64,000 nucleotides of DNA from Accumulibacter sp. (GCA_024235695.1 JACKLX010000002.1:186001-250000), one strand, 5' to 3'. Shown: positions 27,643-35,933, numbered from the stretch's first letter. Made by a program: numbers and translations. Notes: generated by a model from the sequence alone, not told the origin.

Positions 27643-27868
27643 CCGTAGAAATTTGGCGGCGAAAATGCCGGTCTGCATGGCGGTAAGCACCACAATGCGG
27701 TGCTCACCGCCATGTCTGAGCATATCGCCCCTTCACCGCGTCAATGGTTCGCTTCGCCAGGCTGCGCAAGGCCGCAGTCTGCCATTGACCCGGCTACGGG
27801 GCTTGTCGGCAAGACGCTTCGACAGCAAAACGCGTGCCCGAAAAAAGAACGCCGCCAAATTTCTACGG
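27643..27868. repeat. 226-bp element bounded by a perfect 19-bp inverted repeat
   Basis: The 19 bases at 27643-27661 (CCGTAGAAATTTGGCGGCG) recur exactly inverted at 27850-27868. Between them are two further palindromes: CATGGCGGT/ACCGCCATG (27676-27684 and 27706-27714) with AGCACC/GGTGCT nested inside, and GTCAATGG/CCATTGAC (27740-27747 and 27782-27789). No gene fits inside. The structure is like a MITE or REP-type palindromic element, or the joined ends of a lost insertion sequence. No clear target duplication is visible at the borders. It lies exactly between the broken membrane-protein gene and the truncated IS. Confidence 0.7.
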
Positions 27869-28448
27869 AAACTGGCCGCCACGAACACGCTTGATCGCTG
27901 TTGAAGATTTCTGGTTTGCCGTGGCTACGCAGGGCCTCCTCCAGGCAATCGACACAGAACACCGATTCCATGCTGTTGCTGATCCGCCAGCTGAGCACCT
28001 TGCGGCTGAACCAGTCGATCACGGCGACCAGGTAGGCGAAGCCGTGCGCCAACCGGATGTAGGTGATGTCCGTGCTCCACACTTGGTTGGGTCTGACCAC
28101 AGGAACGCCACGCAGCAGATACGGATAGACCGCGTGCTCAGGGCGCGGACGGCTGGTGTTCGGCCCCGGCGCCATGCCCGACAAGCCCATCAGTCGCATC
28201 AGGCGTCGTACCCGCTTGCGATTGACCGTGTGCCCCAACTGCTCAAGAAAGATCACCATCCGACGGGTGCCGTAAAACGGGTGGCGCGTGTACTCCTCGT
28301 CAATGAGCCGACTGTGGAGGAGATCGCCAGCATCGATCACCGGTGGCCGGCGCTGCGCGTAGACGGTGGCTCGGCATAACCCCGCCAGCGCGCATTGCTG
28401 CACCACCGCGACGGCCTCGCCGGGGTCGATCCATCCGCGCCGTATCAC
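27741..28448 (-). pseudogene. IS3-family orfB transposase, truncated before the catalytic Glu
   Basis: The DDE integrase domain is present up to the second Asp: WSTDITYIRLAHGFAYLVAV (first Asp) and EIFNSDQ (second Asp). Directly after NSDQ the similarity ends (position about 27890) and the frame continues into unrelated sequence of the palindromic element, giving a foreign tail of some 50 residues. The third catalytic residue, Glu, and the C-terminal part are missing, so the protein cannot be an active transposase. Confidence 0.75.
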
Positions 28449-28802
28449 GGCAGGCTGATCCCAGACTTTTTTTCAGCCAGTCCAGTTCCATCTTCAACTT
28501 GCCGATCTCGCTGTACAACAGCTCCGGCTCCCGGTGCGCCGCCGCTGGCTTGGGGCCGCGCTTGCCTTCAAACAGCGTCTTGGCATTCTCCTGGATGGCC
28601 TTCTTCCATTGCCCAACCTGCACCGGATGCACGCCGTATTCCCGCCCAATCTCGTTGATCGTCTTGACCCCGCGTACCGCCTCCAGACCAACCTTGGCCT
28701 TGAACTCCGGCGTATGTACCTTCCGCGTCGTTGCTTCACTCATCGCTTCTCGCTCCCTATGACGGAGCACAGCTTAAACTACTGTCTGATTTCCAGGGAC
28801 CA
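27890..28802 (-). mobile_element. Truncated IS3-family insertion sequence
   Basis: The orfA-proximal end is intact: read on the minus strand it starts TGGTCCCTGGAAATCAGACA at 28802, 59 bases before the orfA start. The other end is missing: homology to the transposase stops at about 27890, immediately after the second catalytic Asp. The element is therefore non-autonomous and probably dead. It lies next to the 226-bp palindromic element, separated by 21 bases of unassigned sequence. Confidence 0.75.
28300..28743 (-). pseudogene. IS3-family orfA (helix-turn-helix part) with altered 3' end
   Basis: Starts MSEATTRKVHTPEFKAKVGL and has the Tnp_1/HTH_8 plan (INEIGREYGVHPVQVGQWKK) followed by the leucine-zipper-like KLKMELDWLKK. 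In intact relatives orfA stops soon after this point and a -1 frameshift on an A-rich stretch enters orfB. Here the A-run has seven residues (28467-28473 on the plus strand as T); one more A would restore both an orfA stop at the expected place and the -1 arrangement, so I suspect a one-base deletion. As it stands orfA runs on about 45 extra codons. Confidence 0.65.
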
Positions 28803-28818
28803 CTATAGCTAACGGTCA

Positions 28819-28847
28819 TTGCGGGACGGGCAGCCACCCCGTATCAT
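28819..28847 (+). promoter_or_regulatory. Possible sigma-70 promoter ahead of the beta-helix gene
   Basis: TTGCGG (28819-28824), 17 bases, then TATCAT (28842-28847): a five-of-six -10 with a half-matching -35 at ideal spacing, just outside the IS end and about 170 bases before the start codon. It is a pattern match only. Confidence 0.3.
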
Positions 28848-29016
28848 AAAACATATTGAGGTCCAGTCTGCTCGCCGACCAAAGCTAGAGGCACCAGGGG
28901 TAGTGCTCGACCGAGGCAACAGAACGGGTCCGCCCGGCTCTTTTCTTCGCATCGCGACGTCATAGTCGGCGCTGCTTTTTTTGCGCCCGAAGATTGCGTT
29001 GTTTCACATTAAGGGT

Positions 29017-30399
29017 ATGCGCGCTTTCCTGATTGGTTTGTTGATGATCGCCGCCGCAACGGTGACAGGCTTGACCGCGTACCGGCATTTCGGGCGCACT
29101 CCAGGTGAACTGATGGACTACGTCGATCGTCGCCTGGAAGGGCACCCGAAGCTCGAAGTAGTGGCAAAGCCCATCCTTGCTGAGTTGCGGCAGGTATTTG
29201 ACGCCCCCTCTGTCGCCGACCGAGCGCGAATCCCGTTTTTGGTACCGCCTCCTCCGAAGCGCCGCGGCCCCGACGAGGTGGGCAGGCGCGAACCGCCTCC
29301 CGCCGGGGTCCGAGTCTGGCGCGTAGGCCCAAGTGGACCGATCACAAAGATCGGCGACGTCGCTCGCCTGGCACGCGACGGTGATCATGTGGAAATTGAA
29401 GCGGGCGACTACCACCAGGATGTGGCTGTGTGGGAACAATCAAAGCTGACGATCCGGGGGGTCAATGGGGCAGCCAGGCTGTTCGCGGATGGTCGCAGCG
29501 CCGAAGGCAAGGCCATCTGGGTGATTCGGCACGGCGTGTTCGATATTTCAAACATCGACTTCGTCGGCGCAGAGGTGACGGACGGCAACGGTGCTGGAAT
29601 CCGCTTCGAAGGCGGCCATCTACGGCTTCGTGACTGCCTCTTCTGGGGCAATCAGATGGGGCTGCTGACCGGCGGGAGAAGTACAGCGCCCGACGCGACT
29701 TTGGTGATCGAGAACAGCGAGTTTGCTTACAGTCATGTGCAGAACAGGTGGGGGCACAACCTTTACGTCGGCACGATCGCATCGCTGACGGTCACCGGGA
29801 GTTACTTCCACCACGCCGGTGTCGGTCACTTGTTGAAGAGCCGGGCCGGGATTAGCGATATTCTGTACAACCGACTGACCGACGAGAGTGGTGGGCGCGC
29901 GAGTTACGAGCTCGACTTCCCGAACGGCGGAATGGTGCGGCTTGTCGGCAATGTGGTGCAGCAGCAGAGGGACACGGAACACTCGGTATTGATCGCCTTC
30001 GGGGAGGAGGGTTATGAGTGGCCCACGAACGTTCTCCTGATGGGTAACAATACGCTGATCAACGATCACCCCTACGGCGGAACGTTCCTGCGTGTCGCTG
30101 CAGGCGCCGACAGCGTGGAAGCAGCCAACAATCTGCTGGTAGGGCCAGGAACGTACCAAGTTGAGGACCATCTGAAGGTGTTCAACGACGTGAATGCCGA
30201 TTGGGGGGCATTCTTCAGGCCGTCGCGCGAAGATTACCGGCTACTGCACCCTGGCGCGCGAATGGCCTACCAACCAAGTCCCGATACCGAACTGGGCCCG
30301 ACATTCGCCCCAAAGGCCCAATATGTCCACCCGCGCCGCGTAAGGCTGCTGTCGACCGGGCCGACCTATGTCGGCGCGATTCAAGAAGTGGGCCAGTAA
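29017..30399 (+). CDS. Exported right-handed parallel beta-helix repeat protein
   Basis: A 460-residue protein with an N-terminal hydrophobic signal/anchor (MRAFLIGLLMIAAATVTGLT), a proline-rich linker near residue 80 and then a region of beta-helix coils (ITKIGDVARLARDGDHVEIE, LTIRGVNGAARLFADG, FDISNIDFVGAEVTDGNGAG, LRLRDCLFWGNQMGLLTGG) to about residue 390. This fold is found in polysaccharide lyases, epimerases and surface proteins. I see no catalytic motif that picks one. The ATG at 29017 follows AAGGGT; an in-frame start at 28981 only adds 12 residues. It stands between the IS scar and the sigma-54 activator gene, with 179 empty bases after it. Confidence 0.75.
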   Translation: MRAFLIGLLMIAAATVTGLTAYRHFGRTPGELMDYVDRRLEGHPKLEVVAKPILAELRQVFDAPSVADRARIPFLVPPPPKRRGPDEVGRREPPPAGVRVWRVGPSGPITKIGDVARLARDGDHVEIEAGDYHQDVAVWEQSKLTIRGVNGAARLFADGRSAEGKAIWVIRHGVFDISNIDFVGAEVTDGNGAGIRFEGGHLRLRDCLFWGNQMGLLTGGRSTAPDATLVIENSEFAYSHVQNRWGHNLYVGTIASLTVTGSYFHHAGVGHLLKSRAGISDILYNRLTDESGGRASYELDFPNGGMVRLVGNVVQQQRDTEHSVLIAFGEEGYEWPTNVLLMGNNTLINDHPYGGTFLRVAAGADSVEAANNLLVGPGTYQVEDHLKVFNDVNADWGAFFRPSREDYRLLHPGARMAYQPSPDTELGPTFAPKAQYVHPRRVRLLSTGPTYVGAIQEVGQ

Positions 30400-30578
30400 G
30401 TTAAACTCCGGTCTTCAGCCGGTGCGTAGGGCGTCCGGAAGGCGCTGCAATATGGCTTGCGAGGGATTTGGCATCATTCACAGAGCTGATTGGACGGAAG
30501 CGGAGGTCATTTGATAGGTTAGCGACTCGATTGCAAGCGGTACAGCGCGGACGCAAACGTCTCGATGGGAGACAGACA

Positions 30579-31574
30579 ATGAGCACACCACCTGCAGATA
30601 GTGGTTTCATCGGCGAATCGACGGCTTTCCGGGAGATGCTGGCGATTCTCGCCCGGGTGGCGCGCTACGACACGACCATCCTGATCAGCGGCGAAACCGG
30701 CAGCGGCAAGGAAATGGCGGCGCGCGCCATCCATTACCAGGGGCGGCGCCGCGACCGGCCGTTCATCCCGGTTAACTGCGGTGCGCTACCCGATCAGCTG
30801 GTCGAGAACGAGCTTTTCGGGCACGCCCGCGGTGCCTATACCGATGCGCGCGAAGCGCAGGTCGGCCTGATCGCGCAGGCCGAGGGCGGCACCCTGTTTC
30901 TTGACGAGGTGGACACCCTGACTGCCAAGGCGCAGGTCAGTCTGCTGCGTTTCCTGCAGGATAGCCAGTACCGCCGGCTGGGCAGCAGCCTGGTCGAGAA
31001 GGCCGACGTGCGCGTCGTCGCCGCGTGCAACAGCGATCTCGCGCAGGCGGTCAATCGCGACGACTTCCGGGCCGACCTCTACTACCGCCTGACGGCCATG
31101 GAACTGTACGTCCCGCCGCTGCGCACCCGCGAGCGCGACGCGATTCTCTTGGCGCGCCACGTCATTGCCGAAGCCGCCAGACAGTACCACCTGGCGGTCA
31201 AGGACCTGCACCCGGATACCGTGCATTGGCTGCTTGCCTACTCGTGGCCCGGCAACGTCCGCGAGTTGCAGAATCGCATTCAGCGCGAGTATCTGCTGTG
31301 CGACGGATCGGAAATCGTCGTGCGCGATATCGCACCGGACAACGATCGCCGCCGCCAGCCGGATCGCCGCCTGGCCTCACCGACAACGCTCAACTTCAAC
31401 GCCGCGAAGCAGCAGGCGCTGGAGGCCTTCGAGCGCGGTCAACTGCTGCGCCTGATGTCGGAATGCGACGGCAACGTCTCCAGCGCCGCGCGCCTGGCAG
31501 GCAAGGAACGGCGCGCACTGGGCAAGTTGCTCAAGAAGCACGGTATCGAACCCGAGCAGTTTCGGCGCCCCTGA
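30579..31574 (+). CDS. Sigma-54-dependent transcriptional activator without N-terminal regulatory domain
   Basis: A 331-residue bacterial enhancer-binding protein. The AAA+ domain begins almost at once: Walker A GETGSGKE (residues 38-45), the sigma-54-contact loop where GAFTGA is expected reads GAYTDA (85-90), Walker B GTLFLDE (104-110), and arginine fingers lie in FRADLYYRL (about 164 and 170). A Fis-type helix-turn-helix lies at the end (GNVSSAARLAGKERRALGKL). There is no receiver, GAF or PAS domain, the same plan as PspF, so control must come from another protein or from its own expression. The ATG at 30579 has GGGAGA upstream. A perfect sigma-54 promoter lies 0.8 kb downstream in front of the eCIS operon, its obvious target. 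Confidence 0.88.
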   Translation: MSTPPADSGFIGESTAFREMLAILARVARYDTTILISGETGSGKEMAARAIHYQGRRRDRPFIPVNCGALPDQLVENELFGHARGAYTDAREAQVGLIAQAEGGTLFLDEVDTLTAKAQVSLLRFLQDSQYRRLGSSLVEKADVRVVAACNSDLAQAVNRDDFRADLYYRLTAMELYVPPLRTRERDAILLARHVIAEAARQYHLAVKDLHPDTVHWLLAYSWPGNVRELQNRIQREYLLCDGSEIVVRDIAPDNDRRRQPDRRLASPTTLNFNAAKQQALEAFERGQLLRLMSECDGNVSSAARLAGKERRALGKLLKKHGIEPEQFRRP

Positions 31575-31794
31575 GTTCGCGCGTCGGCGTCGCTGCCGCC
31601 GGCGGCGCGCAGCACCGCTGCGCTGCGCGACCCGTTCGGCGAGTTCGCGCAACCCCTCGCCCCGCGTCAATTTCCTGCCTCGGCCGCCAGCCGCCGGCCA
31701 GCCTGCATCTTCCTGCCCTCGCTTGCACCGGTCGGATCGTCGATAGCACGATCATTGCTTGCGGATAGGTGTCGTCCGAGGGGGAGAGCCGCCA

Positions 31795-32055
31795 ATGGAA
31801 CCGCAGCCACGCCTTACCGAGGTGGTAGACGCCATCCTGCGTTACCTGCACAGCCATCCCGAGGCGGCTGACACCGTTGACGGCATCTGCGAATGGTGGC
31901 TGCCAACGCACTGGCGGGTCGACCGCCAACGCGTCGAAGCGGCCCTCGGGCGGATGGAGGTGCAAGGCCTGGTGCGCCGGCGCGAGAACGCCGACCACCA
32001 TGTCCTCTATTCGCGTGCGGACGGCTGGCCAGAACGCTCATCCGGTCGGCGCTAG
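31795..32055 (+). CDS. Small winged-helix-like protein next to the sigma-54 activator
   Basis: An 86-residue protein whose middle (LTEVVDAILRYLHSHPEAAD, then RQRVEAALGRMEVQGLVRRR) has the helix-turn-helix-wing rhythm of small DNA-binding proteins: a recognition-helix-like segment followed by a basic wing and LYSRADG. The family is not one I can name. The ATG at 31795 has GGGGAG 10 bases upstream. It lies between the activator gene and the eCIS promoter, in the same direction, so a role in controlling the eCIS is plausible but unproven. The 220 bases before it contain no other gene I can support. Confidence 0.6.
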   Translation: MEPQPRLTEVVDAILRYLHSHPEAADTVDGICEWWLPTHWRVDRQRVEAALGRMEVQGLVRRRENADHHVLYSRADGWPERSSGRR

Positions 32056-32127
32056 GGTGGTTTCCCGGCCACCGGCGACGATTGACGGTGCTTCTCGGGG
32101 CGGGGGTGGGGCAATGGTGACCCACCC

Positions 32128-32143
32128 GGGTCGAATCTGCCCC
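32128..32143. promoter_or_regulatory. Candidate activator site 1 (GGGTC-N6-GCCCC)
   Basis: GGGTCGAATCTGCCCC is an imperfect inverted repeat of the same form as the perfect one at 32267. It lies about 220 bases upstream of the sigma-54 promoter, a usual distance for an enhancer site. Assignment to the neighbouring activator is inference; such repeats can also be scattered intergenic elements. Confidence 0.35.
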
Positions 32144-32265
32144 AGCCCTGGCGGACCCCGCCGCGGTGCCGTACCTGGTGCTCCAGACGCCTGTTTACAA
32201 AGCGGATTGCTCAGCTGCCAGTCAGTCTGACGCGGCCGATGCGGGGCCGCAGGCCGGCACGAGGG

Positions 32266-32283
32266 TGGGTCAAATTCGACCCA
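32266..32283. promoter_or_regulatory. Candidate activator site 2 (perfect palindrome TGGGTC-N6-GACCCA)
   Basis: TGGGTCAAATTCGACCCA is a perfect six-base inverted repeat with a six-base spacer, centred about 80 bases upstream of the -24 element. This is where sigma-54 activators normally bind. Confidence 0.45.
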
Positions 32284-32355
32284 TGTCGACCTCCGGAGTG
32301 GCGTCGTCGTCGAGAAACAGCATGCGATACATGCAGTTAGATAGCAGTTGTGGAC

Positions 32356-32371
32356 TGGCACGGGGTTTGCT
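32356..32371 (+). promoter_or_regulatory. Sigma-54 (-24/-12) promoter of the eCIS operon
   Basis: TGGCAC (32356-32361), five bases, TTGC (32367-32370) followed by T: an exact match to the sigma-54 core TGGCAC-N5-TTGC(A/T), preceded by C as in the full consensus. Transcription would begin near 32383, leaving a leader of about 330 bases before the first eCIS start codon at 32711. No competing sigma-70 promoter is evident. Together with the adjacent activator gene and upstream palindromes this is the best supported regulatory site in the window. Confidence 0.85.
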
Positions 32372-32710
32372 CGAGAAGGTCCGAAGCCGTCAGCTGGCGA
32401 GCCTTTGAGAAGGCGAACAGACGCCATGCCGCGGCGGCAGACGATCAGGAACATCACGCCGGTCGAGGAGAGGGCAAGCGCATGGCTGGTCTTGCGGGCA
32501 TGGTCGCTGTCGCGGGAGAAAGCATCGAGCCTCCGCTGGCTCGCACCGCCAGCGGTCGCGAGCCGCTCCCCGGCAGACGGAGCACGGCGGTGCCGGTGCT
32601 CACTGCCAGGCCGCCAAGCGCCAGGCGGCGGCCAGGGAAGCCGACGCGGACTGCCGCATGGGGCAGCCGTTGCGCTGCGCTCGAAGCCAGTGATTTCCCG
32701 GGGGAGGACG
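32372..32710 (+). other. Long untranslated leader of the eCIS operon
   Basis: About 330 bases between the expected start point and the first ribosome site (GGGGAGG at 32701). Frames are open through it but lack ribosome sites and family features, so I treat it as untranslated. It could hold RNA-level control; I did not find an obvious terminator-type hairpin in it. Confidence 0.45.
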
Positions 32711-33298
32711 ATGGCCAACGTATTCGCGGTGCACTCGGTGGGAACTTCGATTGCGACTTTCCTGCGCAATACCTACCCAACGGAGATAGGCGGTCGCGCC
32801 ATGCCGGCATGCGATTTCGAACTGGTAAGCGCCGGCCAACTGGCCAGCGACAGCGAAGAGCGCAACCGCATCACGCTGTTTCTCTATCGCCTCACGGTCA
32901 ATGAACACTCTCGGCAAAGCGGTCATCTGCGTGCCTCTGACGGTCGACCCGCACCGCTCGGGCTGGACCTGCACTACCTCATGAGCGCCTGGGCGATGAC
33001 CGCACAGGATGAGCAGGTCAGCCTCGCCTGGGCGCTGCGACAGTTGCATGAATTTCCGGTCCTCGATGCCTCGTCGCTGACGCCCGACGCTGGATGGGCG
33101 AGCGACGAAGTGATCCAGATCGTGCCTGCCGAACTCGCCACCGAGGACGTGATGCGCATCTGGGATGCCCTGACGCCTTCCTATCGGCTATCGGTTTCCT
33201 ACGTCGCGAGGCTGGTACGGATCGACCCGGATAGCGACGACGGGCAATTCCGTCCGGTGGTCAGCGGACGCTTCGCTTTCGGCCGGGAGGCGTCGTGA
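32711..33298 (+). CDS. eCIS DUF4255 protein (Pvc16/Afp16-like tail terminator)
   Basis: A 195-residue protein whose N-terminal 170 residues match the DUF4255 pattern: HSVGTSIATFLRNTYPTEIG, then EERNRITLFLYRLTVNEHSR, LGLDLHYLMSAWA and the helical LAWALRQLHEFPVLD. In PVC/Afp particles this protein caps the sheath-tube end and fixes tail length. The ATG at 32711 has GGGGAGG seven bases upstream. First gene after the sigma-54 promoter; its TGA overlaps the GTG of the next gene (GTGA). Confidence 0.85.
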   Translation: MANVFAVHSVGTSIATFLRNTYPTEIGGRAMPACDFELVSAGQLASDSEERNRITLFLYRLTVNEHSRQSGHLRASDGRPAPLGLDLHYLMSAWAMTAQDEQVSLAWALRQLHEFPVLDASSLTPDAGWASDEVIQIVPAELATEDVMRIWDALTPSYRLSVSYVARLVRIDPDSDDGQFRPVVSGRFAFGREAS

Positions 33299-34098
33299 GC
33301 AGCCAGACGTTGCACGAACTCGAACGCCACGAGTGGCGGGTTCTCGCCGCGCTGCGACCGGTCGACGGAACGACCGGCATGGTCTTGCGCGGCCCGCTGG
33401 AGGTTTCCGGCGTCGGCGCGCGCATCGCCCGCAATCGCAGCGGTCTCTACGTCGTCCACCAATGGTCGCGCCTGGCCAGCCACGCCGCCGCCTTCGAGGC
33501 GCCACCGGCACTGCCTGCGTCCGCTAGCGAGCCGCTCGAGATTACGCTGCGCGACCCCGGCGGGCGCTACCTGTCGCGACTTGCGACCGTCGCGCTGCCC
33601 CGTGACCCGCAGGCGGTGGGCGCCGATTCGCTCTTCGCGCCGGTTGATATCCCGCTCTATCCGAGTGCCGTGGCGGGGCTCGGAACCAACTGGACCGCGC
33701 TGCGCGCCAGCATTACCGACAACGCCGACGGCGCCGCGCTTGGCGGCGCGTTGCTGCGGGTCGTCGCCGGCGGTGTCGTTCTCGCACGCGGCGTCAGTGA
33801 CTGGCGCGGCGAGGCGCTGGTGCCGGTGGTCGGCGTGCCGGTGACGACCTGGTCGGAAGACGAGGACGCGGTGGTGGTGACCACTATCGCCGCCGCCGTC
33901 GAGGTGTATTTCGACATCGCACTGGGTAGCCGCACGCCGATTGCCGACGTCCGTGCAGGCCGTCAGCCGGCGGCAATGCCGCTGATCGACCCGGCCGATA
34001 TCGAAAACCGTCGCGCGGCACTGGCGACGACGCAGCAGAACGTCAGCCTCGCTGCGCGGGGTGCCCTGAATCTCAACCTGGGCCTCGACCTGCCCTAG
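33295..34098 (+). CDS. eCIS-associated protein of unknown function
   Basis: A 267-residue protein with no family I can name. The N-terminal half is beta-rich (GPLEVSGVGARIARNRSGLY, DPGGRYLSRLATVALPRDPQ), and the segment around residues 150-200 reads like a carboxypeptidase-regulatory/Ig-like repeat (GAALGGALLRVVAGGVVLAR, SDWRGEALVPVVGVPV). The C-terminus is Ala/Asn/Leu-rich (RRAALATTQQNVSLAARGAL). The GTG start overlaps the DUF4255 stop, so translation is coupled; position between terminator and sheath genes suggests a structural or assembly role at the tail end. Confidence 0.7.
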   Translation: MSSQTLHELERHEWRVLAALRPVDGTTGMVLRGPLEVSGVGARIARNRSGLYVVHQWSRLASHAAAFEAPPALPASASEPLEITLRDPGGRYLSRLATVALPRDPQAVGADSLFAPVDIPLYPSAVAGLGTNWTALRASITDNADGAALGGALLRVVAGGVVLARGVSDWRGEALVPVVGVPVTTWSEDEDAVVVTTIAAAVEVYFDIALGSRTPIADVRAGRQPAAMPLIDPADIENRRAALATTQQNVSLAARGALNLNLGLDLP

Positions 34099-34158
34099 GC
34101 AGCGAGCCCTCAATCCGGGCATCGATGGCCCGGCCCGCTCGATCGAAGGAGACCTGCC

Positions 34159-35916
34159 ATGCCCGAGTACCTAGCTCCCGGCGTCTATGTCGAGGAAACA
34201 AGCTTCCGCGCCAAGTCAATCGAGGGCGTGGGTACCAGCACTACCGCCTTTGTGGGACCGACCCGCAAGGGGCCGTTTCGCGCCACCACCGATGACCAGG
34301 AGGTACCCGAACTGCTGACCAGTTTCGGCGACTTCGAGCGCATCTACGGTGGCATCTCGGATCTGGCGCTGACCGGCGGCTCGCCGGACACCAACTACCT
34401 CGCGCACGCGGTGCGGGCTTTCTTCAACGAAGGCGGCTCGCGCCTCTACGTTTCGCGCGTCGTCGGTGCCGGCGCGGCAACCGCCAGCGCTGACGTGACG
34501 CCGGCCGGTACCGCGGCGGACGAAGCGGCGACCTTCGTCTCACGCTTCCCGGGCAGCATCGGCAATGGCCAGGTGGTGGTGCGCGAGCAGCTCGCCCCGG
34601 TGGCTGCGACGGCGATGGCCAATGCGCCGGGCGGTACCTTGCTGGTCACCGGCAGCGGTGGCGGCACTGCCTTCCATCTCAAGGTCGGCAATGGCTGGCA
34701 TCCCGCCAACGATCCGAGCGCCGCCGCCGAAGTGCCGGCGACACTGGCCGCCGACACGCCGCGCATCGTCACCCTGCTGGTGGTGGCCACCGACGCCGAC
34801 GGCGATGACCTGAGCTTCGAGGGACTCGGCTACGACCGCAGCCATCCGCTGTGGGCCGGTCATGTGCTGTCGGCGACGCCGGCGCGGCGCGCGGATCACC
34901 TGCAGAACATGTTCGCGATCTCCATCGGCGCCAACGTCAGCGCACTGGAACTGCGCAACGCCCTGTTCACCGGCGCCACGACCAACGCGGCCGGCGAACT
35001 GGAGCGCAGCATCGCGCTCGTTGGCGGCCTCGATGGTGCCGCGCCGGTGGCCGCAAACTACGCCCTGGCGCTCGGTGAACTGTCGGGTCTCGAGGACATC
35101 TCGATTGTCGCTGCGCCGGGCTCGTCGGCCTACGGCGAAGCGCAGGCGATCAACAACCTCCTGATTTCGCACGCCGAATCGCGGCGCGCCTATCGCATCG
35201 CCGTGCTCGACCTGCCGCGCGACCAGACCCCGGGCCAGGCACGCAGCCTGCGCGGCCTCATCGATTCGCGCTACGCGGCGGTGTACTACCCCTGGGTAGT
35301 GGTGCCGAATCCTTTGGCGCGGCCCGGTCGTGAGGACATTCCGCGCGAGCTGGCACTGCCACCGTCGGGCTTCGTCAGCGGCATCTACGCCCGCAACGAC
35401 GTCGAGCGCGGCGTCTGGAAAGCGCCGGCCAACGAGGTGGTGCGCGGCGCCTTGCGTTTTGAACTCGACATCAACTTCGCGCAGCAGGAAATGCTCAACC
35501 CGATCGGCGTGAACTGCCTGCGCTACCTCTCGGGTCGCGGCTTCCGCGTCTGGGGTGCGCGCCTGGCTTCGTCCGACCCCGAGTGGAAGTACGTGAACGT
35601 GCGTCGCTACTTCAATTATCTCGAGTCGTCGATCGACCGCGGCACCCAATGGGCGGTGTTCGAGCCCAACGGCGAGCGACTGTGGGCCAATGTGCGACAG
35701 ACGATTTCCGACTTCCTTTACAACGAGTGGCGCAATGGCGCGCTGCTCGGCAGCAAGACCGAGGAAGCCTACTTCGTGCGCTGCGATCGCAGCACGATGA
35801 CCCAGAACGACCTCGACAACGGTCGGCTGGTTTGCCTGATCGGCGTGGCGGTGATCAAGCCGGCCGAATTCGTGATCTTCCGCATCGGCCAGAAAACCGC
35901 CGATGCCCGTGCCTGA
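34159..35916 (+). CDS. Contractile tail sheath protein (Pvc2/Afp2-like)
   Basis: A 585-residue sheath subunit. The N-terminus (MPEYLAPGVYVEETSFRAKS, then IEGVGTSTTAFVGPTRKGP) and the C-terminal domain (VRQTISDFLYNEWRNGALLG, EEAYFVRCDRSTMTQNDLDN) are classic phage/eCIS sheath features; the middle (about residues 110-300) is a surface insertion domain. The sheath contracts to drive the inner tube through a target membrane. The ATG at 34159 has GGAG about 9 bases upstream. It is the best single marker that this locus encodes a contractile system. Confidence 0.96.
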   Translation: MPEYLAPGVYVEETSFRAKSIEGVGTSTTAFVGPTRKGPFRATTDDQEVPELLTSFGDFERIYGGISDLALTGGSPDTNYLAHAVRAFFNEGGSRLYVSRVVGAGAATASADVTPAGTAADEAATFVSRFPGSIGNGQVVVREQLAPVAATAMANAPGGTLLVTGSGGGTAFHLKVGNGWHPANDPSAAAEVPATLAADTPRIVTLLVVATDADGDDLSFEGLGYDRSHPLWAGHVLSATPARRADHLQNMFAISIGANVSALELRNALFTGATTNAAGELERSIALVGGLDGAAPVAANYALALGELSGLEDISIVAAPGSSAYGEAQAINNLLISHAESRRAYRIAVLDLPRDQTPGQARSLRGLIDSRYAAVYYPWVVVPNPLARPGREDIPRELALPPSGFVSGIYARNDVERGVWKAPANEVVRGALRFELDINFAQQEMLNPIGVNCLRYLSGRGFRVWGARLASSDPEWKYVNVRRYFNYLESSIDRGTQWAVFEPNGERLWANVRQTISDFLYNEWRNGALLGSKTEEAYFVRCDRSTMTQNDLDNGRLVCLIGVAVIKPAEFVIFRIGQKTADARA

Positions 35917-35933
35917 TCGAGGGGGACTGAACC

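Noticed and set aside
26641..27723. Annotating the membrane-protein frame as an intact 360-residue gene.
   Set aside because: Its first 27 or so codons come from the palindromic element and there is no signal peptide or ribosome site at that start.
27676..27789. Palindromes considered as a tRNA, CRISPR repeat or attachment site.
   Set aside because: No cloverleaf, no regularly spaced repeats and no integrase gene; nested inverted repeats fit a palindromic element better.
32348..32710. In-frame extension of the DUF4255 gene towards the promoter.
   Set aside because: It would begin upstream of the expected transcription start, has no ribosome site and no similarity; the ATG at 32711 has an excellent one.
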